64,000 nt of DNA from NCBI GenBank assembly GCA_036346255.1, contig CM070627.1, forward strand, positions 34,680,143 through 34,744,142, read 5' to 3'. The stretch is from Ampelocalamus luodianensis. Lineage: Eukaryota; Streptophyta; Magnoliopsida; Poales; Poaceae. Each line of letters opens with the position of its first letter. Positions within the stretch are counted from its first letter, which is position 1. Under the pieces are notes generated by a model. It was not told the origin of the DNA, did not search any database, and was given only the letters and a program-made list of their open reading frames with translations. Positions 57,391-64,000 of the stretch are shown here, piece after piece. Made by a program: the position numbers and the translations under genes.

Positions 57391-57660
57391 AGTGGGGATG
57401 AGGGCAGTGGGGAGGCCGACCGAGCACGACTGGGCTTAAGGTGCCACCAAACCCGGTCACACACGGTCAATGGACCCAGGGGCACGAACGTAACTTCATG
57501 TGGGCGATAATGAGGGATAATAACAAAAATAGAGATAAAGGGCGAAAATGGCAAAAGAATGATTGTCATTTCTATATAATGGCAAAATGTGAATTGCAAT
57601 CTACATAATGACAAAACGTAGAATGGCGTTCTATTGAGTTGCATATTATTGTTTGTCCTT
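57391..57660 (-). repeat. MULE right terminal inverted repeat
   Basis: Pairs with 44392-44659. It would drive the GRF gene, as the left copy would drive the transposase. Confidence 0.82.
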
Positions 57661-58278
57661 AAAAATTCGCATCATAGGGGTTAGAGCGTGAGATGCATAA
57701 AGATTTGTGATTGTCATGGGTTCACATCCTAGGGGTGATGTCATGCGTAGCACTGGTGCTATAAATTATTTTCCTAACATTGAAACCGTGTACCGTACCT
57801 AGCACATCGAAGTTCGGTCTAATCAATCTGTCATTGTTCACTAGAGAATAGGGATTTGAGAATTTACCATTATGAGATAGATGTATTTGAGGATTTACCT
57901 CTCGATGTTTTCATGCAATATCTCAGTGAGTTATCGATGAGTAAATCTTTAAATGCACATATTTATAACGGTAAATCCTCAATAATTTCACTGGAGAACG
58001 ATGGCCTCTCCGGGTGGCTGTGAGAATAAGAAGAGAATAGATAAAGAAAAAAAAAGGCGAGGGAGACATTTAGCTAAACTAATCATGGATCACCATATGA
58101 ACAAATTTGCATCCCACGGTCACTGTTGTTTAATTACTTCTTGACCCAACCAACCAAATCCATGACAGCCTTAAAACCACCAATCCCAACATTCTGAAAC
58201 CACCTTTTTTTTTCACTGCCAGATAATTATACACTTGCACCCTGCACTAGATCACTCCACAACAATGGTAGCGGCGTA
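57661..58278. other. Intergenic DNA between MULE and NPF gene
   Basis: A weak inverted repeat (GAGAATTTACCATTATGA at ~57856 and GGTAAATCCTCAATAATT at ~57970) suggests a MITE relic at ~57835-58000; no TSD. The 3' UTR of the transporter gene lies at the right end. Confidence 0.4.
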
Positions 58279-59706
58279 CTACCCCTTGATGACCCCGGCG
58301 TTTCTGTACTTGTACCGGATGGCCCAGAACAAGAAGAAGAGGTAGTTGAGGGCGCTGAGCACGCACATCACCCAGTAGAACCGCTCCAGGTGGTAGTGGT
58401 TCAGGCTCGCCCCCTGCAGCCACGGCCGGTGCCCCCCGCGCCCCGTCGCGCCGTTCACGATCGACACCAGCACCGAGCTCAGGTAGTACCCCAGCGCCAG
58501 CGACGCCCACGACAGCGACGTCGCCAGCGACCGCATCCTCGCCGGCGCCTCGCTGAAGAAGAACTCCAGAAGCCCCGCCAGCGTGAACAGGTCCGCCGAC
58601 CCCAGGAACAGGTACTGGAACGCGATCCAGAAGAAGGTGATGGGCAGCGGCTTCCCCGCCGAGTCCAGCATCCCCGCGTCGGCGGCGACGTTCTTGCGCT
58701 TCACCTCCACCACGGCCGCAACCGCCATCGCCACGATGGAGAGGACCAGCCCCGTGCCGACGCGCTGGAGGTGGGTGATGCCCATCTCCGTCCCCGTCGC
58801 GCGCCGCGCGAACGGGACGATGACGTGGTCGTAGATGGGTGCCAGGAATATGATGAAGGTGACCGGGAACACCGGCAGCGACGCCGGCGGCACCGTGAGC
58901 CTCCCGACGCGCGTGTCCATGGTCGCCGCCTGCTCCACGGAGAAGGTCGACAGCTGCGCCAGGCAGCAGTTGAGCATGATGGTGGAGAAGAAAATGGGGA
59001 GCACCATGAGCACGATCTTGACGTCCTCCACCTCCTGCACCGTGCACGCCAGGGCCCTGTACCGCGGCTGGCACTGCACCGCGCGGTTCAAGAACCTAAG
59101 CTCCTGGGACGGCTCTACCACGGCCTCGTCGGCGACGAAGATCTCCCCGGGCTTGCAGTACTCCATGTTGGTGCTCCTCGTTGGGCTGGGCGCGCGGTCG
59201 ATGACAGCGCCGTTGCTGGCGCTCTGGGCGCCCACGCGGCGAGCGAACGCGGCTGCGAGGACGACCTTGGCGATGGTGGTGAGCGGGCTGCCCGTAGGCA
59301 CCTTGTTGCGGTAGAGCCTGGATCCCGCGACGAAGACCGGGATGGAGAGCAGGATGGCAATGGTGGAGATGCCGAACCCCCACTGCCAGCCCTTGTTGTC
59401 CTCGACCCACACGGCGAAGGTGACGGCGATGAGCGCGCCGCAGGAGAGGCAGAAGACGAAGTAGTTGAAGAAGGTGGAGCGGCCCTTGCGGCCCCGCGGC
59501 GAGTGCTCGTCGAACTGCTCCGCGCCGTGCGACGGGAGGGAGCCCTTGATGCCGCCCACGCCCAGCGCCGTCAGGTACAGCCCCGCGAACAGCATCGCCT
59601 TCTTGCTCCCCGACACCGGCTCGCACGGTGCCGCGCCGGGCACCTTGGCACACTGCGGCGGCATCAGCGACGGCGTCCGCGCCTGGATCGTCAGGATCAC
59701 CAAGCC
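58279..59706 (-). CDS. NRT1/PTR family transporter (NPF4-like), last exon
   Basis: The exon encodes 475 residues in one open frame, bounded by a GCGCGCAG acceptor at 59707-59709 and a TAG stop. It starts GLVILTIQARTPSLMPP, so the upstream ~110 residues (the first helices with the ExxER motif) are in other exons. Recognised parts: LTALGVGGIKGSLPSHGAEQ (~46-65), KGRSTFFNYFVFCLSCGALI (~74-93), IYDHVIVPFAR, a FQYLFLGSADLFTLAGLLEF block, and the C-terminal ALNYLFFLFWAIRYKYR. This is the major-facilitator fold of plant NPF proteins, proton-coupled carriers of nitrate, peptides or hormones. The RSTFFNYFVF and VWVEDNKGWQWGFGIST text fits NPF4 best, which includes ABA and nitrate carriers; the substrate cannot be told. 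Codon use is GC-rich. The plus-strand ORF 58390-59781 is its shadow. Confidence 0.92.
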   Translation of the reverse strand, partial: GLVILTIQARTPSLMPPQCAKVPGAAPCEPVSGSKKAMLFAGLYLTALGVGGIKGSLPSHGAEQFDEHSPRGRKGRSTFFNYFVFCLSCGALIAVTFAVWVEDNKGWQWGFGISTIAILLSIPVFVAGSRLYRNKVPTGSPLTTIAKVVLAAAFARRVGAQSASNGAVIDRAPSPTRSTNMEYCKPGEIFVADEAVVEPSQELRFLNRAVQCQPRYRALACTVQEVEDVKIVLMVLPIFFSTIMLNCCLAQLSTFSVEQAATMDTRVGRLTVPPASLPVFPVTFIIFLAPIYDHVIVPFARRATGTEMGITHLQRVGTGLVLSIVAMAVAAVVEVKRKNVAADAGMLDSAGKPLPITFFWIAFQYLFLGSADLFTLAGLLEFFFSEAPARMRSLATSLSWASLALGYYLSSVLVSIVNGATGRGGHRPWLQGASLNHYHLERFYWVMCVLSALNYLFFLFWAIRYKYRNAGVIKG

Positions 59707-60302
59707 CTGCGCGCCATTGCAATTTGCAACACACAAACATCAGCTGCCATTTGCACTGAGAAAATGGACCCAAAAAAATAGAAACAAACATTGGCCCATA
59801 TACTTTGGGCCGGGCCCAAATAATCGCATGCATCTGCTACTTGCTAACGAGAAGAGCATCAGATCACATGAGGTACTTGCATTGGTATGACATGATTAAA
59901 TCGAGCATTCGCCATTCGCAATGGATCAAGTCAACTAATCTGGCTATCATGTCCAATGGTTTTGCAAATATCAATCATGCGAAAGCGATAAAGGTTCAGG
60001 GACCAGGCAAGTGGCCGCCGTGCAACCTGTGCGCGGCCGCCCGTGCGCTACGTCGCTTTGGCTCGCCATGGCCCGTGAGTTGGGCGCTAAAGCGGAGGGG
60101 AGGAGACCGACCCACTGCCGATGGAGTTATTTGACCCGCGGTCGATGGGGCTCAGAGATATCCTTCGCTTTAATTTTGTCAGCGTTGACAAAAAAAATTC
60201 ATGGCCAAAGCGTGCCGGGACAGCAATGTCTGGCTCCCAAATGTCAGAGAACCTGATGGTGTGGACAGGCGATCTACTTGGATCAAACTGCGATCATTAC
60301 AT
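59707..60302 (-). other. Intron (or upstream flank) of the NPF gene
   Basis: After the acceptor there is no reading frame with NPF motifs on the minus strand. The copia element begins at 60303. The missing N-terminal exons must lie beyond the element and outside the window, or have been lost. Confidence 0.5.
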
Positions 60303-60608
60303 TGTTGGATCTTGAGGTCAGATAAGCAGCAAAAGTAAGCAGCGAGCGTGAGAGGCTGGCTAGTATTAGGAAACCGGCCCGCCAGAGTCCGGTCCGCAAG
60401 ACCTCATCATCAGACTATAAATAGGAGAGAGGACCCCAAATCTTGTACACAATTCATTATTGGAAGAGCAATAAAGAGAAGCTCGCAATCCCCTCTCATA
60501 CCGTGTTTCATCTATTGTTGTGTTCTTGTGTTCTTGCATCGTTCTTACGATTCGATTTTGTATACGAGGTAATCGCCGGATTGGACTTGCAACGACGGTT
60601 CCTCAACA
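60303..60608 (+). repeat. 5' LTR of right copia element
   Basis: TGTTGGATC…CCTCAACA, 306 bp, with TATAAATAGG at 60416-60425 and a transcribed part that aligns with the left LTR (GGAAGAGCAATAAAGAGAA, CTTGCATCGTTCTTACGATT). The exact 5' start is uncertain by several bases. Confidence 0.8.
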
Positions 60609-60622
60609 CGTTATCGCGACGA
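60609..60622 (+). promoter_or_regulatory. Degenerate primer-binding site, right copy
   Basis: CGTTATCGCGACGA at the place where the left copy has CGTTATCAGCACGA. The three changed bases fall in the part that would face the tRNA-Ile anticodon. Confidence 0.5.
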
Positions 60623-60969
60623 TCGACTCTCCTCGTGATCGAAAAGGTAACCGTCGATGAACGACACTCGTATATTGAATCGCTTTTAGATTGCTTTCAA
60701 TTCGCAAATTTGGCTTTCTAGATTTGTTTTCACGGTGCAAATTTGCTCTAATCGTCGCGAGCGATTTGAAGTCGCCGCACAATGCCGATCGACAGATTGC
60801 ATGAAAGAGCGGATGTCGATTGTACCGTAGATTGAAATTGCAAATCCGTTCTAACCTACCGCGAGGTGACTTGAAGTCGCGGAAAATCCGATCGGAGGTT
60901 GCATGGAACCGATGTCGCTTGTCTTGCTTTACATCGATTGCATCTCATACATCCACATGGATGAACAGA

Positions 60970-61600
60970 AAAAATTAGATGGCGCCGCCGCCGCCGCATG
61001 AGGCCGCCACCCATCATGCCGCCGCCGCCGCATGGTCGGGCGGCGGTCCTCAATCCAAAAACAAACAAAAAAAGGAGAGAGCACCATGGCGGCCGCCGGC
61101 GCGGCCATGCCCGGCACTTGCGCCGCCCCGCGCGTCTTGCCGCTACGGCCCGTGCGCCGCGCGACGGATGGGAGGCAAGCGCCGACGGACGGGGGCAAGC
61201 CACCACCGCGACGGATGGGGCAAGCGCCGCCGCCGCGACGGATGGGCCGCAGGCTACCCGCCGCGACGGATGGGCCGCAGGCCACCCGCCGCCGCCACTG
61301 CGCAGCACGGCGGCGCGGCGCGGCACCGCCGCCGCCCTTATGCACGCGCGCCCGCCGGCCCTGCAAGCGGTTCTCCGCGCTGGCGAGCGGCGTTCGCCGC
61401 CGACCCTCCGCGCGCGCTTGAAGGCGATGCCGCCACTATCGCCGCGCTGACTACCTCGTCGCCGCCAAGGTATCGCTGCCTCACGCCAAAGACGGCCACT
61501 GCCGCGCCGACGGCCACTCGCCGGCCAAGACGGCCACCCCGCGCCGCTCGTGCTCCATTAGAGCCGCCACCTTAACGGGAAACCTAGAGGTCCCCACTCT
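60970..61600. other. GC-rich leader block, right copy
   Basis: GCC/CGC-rich, with repeated CGACGGATGGGCCGCAGGC-type units (61190-61290). Long overlapping ORFs on both strands are expected from the composition. Same place as 4860-5720 in the left copy but different sequence. Confidence 0.6.
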
Positions 61601-62054
61601 CTCTCTCTTATTCTAGTTTTGGGCCAAGAAGGCCGGTCCAAAGAAATTGGCGCACGTAGAAAAAGAAAAAAAACATGCGAAAAATCGAATTTTGCAAAAA
61701 GGGCCTTGAAGTTTTTCGTAATTACGCAAGTTTTCGTGATATAATGAAATTTTGCGAAACCCCTCGGAAAATATGAAATTTACGCGCAAATTCTCTCGAA
61801 GCGAGATTTCGCGTTTTAACCCTCGAACTTGCGCTACTAAAAGTAACTTTTCCACAGAAAAGGCCTCTGAACTGAATTTTTGCATATTTTTGAAATTTGA
61901 AGCATATTTATTCTTGTTATTGTTATTTCTATGCAATTTATTATCAGATTTATGTTTTGATTATCGTAATTATTTATATTGCTTTTAATCATTGAAGATA
62001 GCAAGAAATCTTGAATATTGCGTAGAAAAATACGGAACATTATAGGAATTCTTG

Positions 62055-62990
62055 CAACTTTTTATGTACATTACAATGAAGAATCTTATGCATCCCTTGC
62101 ATGAATATGCAGATGATCGAATTACGAACCGAGTTCGAGGAGTCGCCCAAAGATGGCCAAAATTATTTGACTTGGGCATCGATGTTGAGATCGCATCGGG
62201 AGCCAAGAAGCTCCGTCTTTGCCATTGGACTCGCTACTCGCAGACGCCGTCCAACTGCTGAGGAGAATGATCGAGCACTTCATTTTCTCGTGACATCACC
62301 TTTGCCTAACTCTCAAGAATGAGTATATGGCGTAAAAGAGCGATCGGCATTATGGACCGCCTCAAGAAGCGGTTCGAGAAATCGGCACACCATCTCGCCC
62401 GGCAGAGCAGAATGGACTCGACTACGTTTGTCGACTATAAGATCGTGGGAGTACAACTCGCCTTGCATGTAATTTGTACAAATCTTCACTTTGTGGTAAA
62501 GTAATCGCTGCATGCAGAGAGGATTGAGAAAACCCTATCTACCTTTCACCCAAATGCGGTGCAATCCGCACGCAACTATCGTCGTGATGGTTTCAAGGAA
62601 TATGCCGAACCGATTGATATTATGCAAGTTGCGGAAGCTCAAGATGAGGTTCTCGTAAAGAACTACATCTCGCGACCACCTAGTAGCAAAGTTGGTCATG
62701 AAGTCAATGCTAGCAGCTATAGGTGAAAGCCTCACTCGGCGTAGAGGCGGTGAAGGGTAAGGTCATGAGCCACAAAACTAAGCAAAATGCTCAAGTCAAG
62801 AAAGGCGACCAAAAGAAGCGCGATGAGAAGCCCTATGGTCGCAGGACCAAAGTCGCTACAAATGTGGCACTTGGGGACATTGGTCACGTGTCCGCCGTGA
62901 ACCGCAAAGACGTGATTGATGCTTTCAAGGCAAAGAAGAAGGGCAAAGGACAAAGACGAGGCGCACTCGCCATTGCAGCATAGAAGATCC
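62055..62990 (+). pseudogene. copia gag, right copy
   Basis: Plus-strand text in shifting frames: PLHEYADDRITNRVRGVAQR and, in another frame, DGQNYLTWAS (the copia Gag N-terminus), RLKKRFEKSAHHLARQSRMD, 'DYKIVGVQLALHVI', then QVAEAQDEVLVKNYI-type text shared with the left copy. The C-terminal part (62723-62983) is Lys-rich, with GRRTKVATNVALGDIGHVSA where a zinc knuckle is expected, but without its cysteines. Stops at ~62100-62310 break it. Confidence 0.72.
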
Positions 62991-63339
62991 ACAGTCATTG
63001 GTCGCACCTATGGATGTGGACATGCCTACAAAGAGCTCCTATCACTCCTTCATTGGACATTGCAGCAAATTGCGGCCGTAGTTCTGAAGAAGAAAAGATA
63101 GAAGTAGATGAAATTGTGAAGTTAATTTACTTCACGATTCGATTTAGTGCATGCATGGCACTTAGTTTTACTGATCATTTGCGCTTATGTTAGGATTTTA
63201 TTGAATAAAGGTTGTTAGCTCTAGAAGAGCATTAGCATTAAATTCTTATGATGGGTCCAGCAAGACTTTTCCGTATTAATAAAGCAAGTTTTGTTCTGTT
63301 TTGAAGTATGTTTTATGTGTGGATTGTTTTGCTCCATAT

Positions 63340-64000
63340 TAATAAATACTTTATATATCGTAACGCGTGTGGCGCCTATGGAGGAAGTGTGTCTAGCGGA
63401 TAGCGGCACAACGAATACCATACTAAGAGAGACGAAATTTTTCCAATGATCAAAGAAGAATGTCAGTAGTCTTACGACAATCGCCGGCAATGATATTTGT
63501 ATAATAGGCTCGTGAAGAGCCACAATTATACTCCCAATGGGCACGACATTGGTCATTGAAGAAGCCTTGTTGTACCCGAATCGACTAGAACTCTCTTAAG
63601 TTTTAAAGATATTCGCGCTAACGGTCTCCATGTAGAGACCAAGAAGAGTATGGTAAGGAATACCGCCATTACAAAGCGTGAAGAGAATGGGAAAAGGGTA
63701 TTAGAACGACTTCCTTCATATGAATCGGGCTATACTACACTCATATAAAGGCACCGCAACCTATACCGTCCCGAAAACATCTTTTAGAAGCTCAACTTTT
63801 TCTCTCGGCATGATAGATTAGGCCACCCGGTCTTAGGATGATGAGAAATATAATTAACAATTCTCGTGGACATAATATTAATGTAAAGAATTTTCCGAAT
63901 CCGAGAAGATTTCGTGTGCCCGCATGTGCCACCGGAAATTAATTACTAGACCTTCTCCTCTCAAAGTGAAGGATGAAATCTCGCATTCTGGACCGAATCC
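63340..64000 (+). pseudogene. copia protease and pre-integrase, right copy
   Basis: Around 63371-63445 the frame reads MEEVCLADSGTTNTILRE, with the retropepsin D-S-G intact, after VTRVAP. Farther on, in other frames, come HDRLGHPVLG (63812-63835, the pre-integrase zinc end) and N-I-I-N-N-S-R-G-H, followed by a V-P-A-C-A-T-G cysteine pair. The frame is broken between them, so only the motif region may be sound. The rest of pol lies outside the window. Confidence 0.75.

Larger units (their letters stand above)
44392..57660 (+). mobile_element. Mutator-like element (MULE) with long inverted ends, heavily invaded
   Basis: The outer ends are ~270-bp inverted repeats: left 44392-44659 (GGGGACAATCAATAATG…), right 57391-57660 (complement starts AAGGACAAACAATAATATG). 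They share GTTACGTTC, TTGCCATTATATA and CCCTCATCCCCACTC blocks in the same order. Inside are a mudrA-type transposase on the plus strand and a GRF zinc-finger gene on the minus strand, convergent. LTRs (46626-54874) and a hAT MITE account for most of the length; without them the element is ~4.7 kb. A clean 9-bp TSD was not found, the flanks being A-rich. Confidence 0.85.
60303..64000 (+). mobile_element. Ty1-copia LTR retrotransposon, 5' part (copia family 1, right copy)
   Basis: Same family as 1-6277 but on the opposite strand. Order: LTR 60303-60608, leader, GC-rich block, gag, protease, start of integrase; it runs off the right edge. It lies directly behind the NPF 3' exon, probably in an NPF intron. 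gag is broken, but the protease motif is intact, so it is less decayed there than the left copy. Confidence 0.92.

Noticed and set aside
58247..59074. 275-aa ORF on the minus strand
   Set aside because: Out-of-frame shadow of the NPF exon.
58390..59781. 463-aa ORF on the plus strand
   Set aside because: It is the antisense shadow of the NPF exon, Arg/His/Glu-rich with no motif.
60979..61575. 198-aa and overlapping GC-rich ORFs
   Set aside because: GC-rich leader block of the right copia element; frames on both strands equally open.

Overview
The window is plant nuclear DNA, almost certainly from a grass and most likely rice (Oryza). The reasons are Ty1-copia and Ty3-gypsy LTR retroelements nested in one another, Tourist-, hAT- and Mutator-type MITEs, a Mutator-like element (MULE), very GC-rich low-complexity stretches next to AT-rich intergenic DNA, and two ordinary plant genes with grass-like GC-rich coding sequence. 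No prokaryotic operon, rRNA, tRNA or CRISPR feature was seen. Family names rest on recognising motifs by eye; no database was searched.

Layout. 1-6277: 5' part of a decayed Ty1-copia element on the minus strand. 6278-9077: gene-poor DNA. 9078-13236: solo LTR with target-site duplication (TSD) GTTTT. 13606-14517: foldback element (long hairpin) with TSD TAGATAT. 15099-15328: Tourist-like MITE. 15677-~18060: decayed gypsy-type LTR. 18061-30860: second Ty1-copia element (minus strand), split inside its RNase H codons by a complete gag-only gypsy-type element at 18167-26733 (TSD TTGTC). 30950-32242: probable solo LTR. 32320-33735: relic of a third LTR family. 34101-34387: Mutator-type MITE. 35711-38550: long inverted-repeat structure holding a hAT MITE and gene-like sequence. 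40144-40605: gene for a small four-helix membrane protein (DUF6490-like). 42044-42725: 22-bp minisatellite. 44392-57660: MULE with ~270-bp inverted ends, a broken mudrA-type transposase and a convergent GRF-zinc-finger gene. Its transposase is interrupted by a hAT MITE and three LTRs stacked inside one another. 58279-59706: last exon of an NRT1/PTR (NPF4-like) transporter on the minus strand. 60303-64000: another member of the first copia family, on the plus strand.

Only two host genes can be supported: the DUF6490-like gene and the 3' exon of the NPF transporter. The rest is transposon-derived. Exact TSDs fix several insertions and give their relative order. The most unusual signals are (a) a copia primer-binding site that matches the anticodon arm of tRNA-Ile(IAU), with C opposite the inosine; (b) the MULE with a second, convergent GRF-finger gene; and (c) a palindrome plus splice-acceptor-like and acidic-peptide module kept at similar depth in several gypsy-type LTRs.
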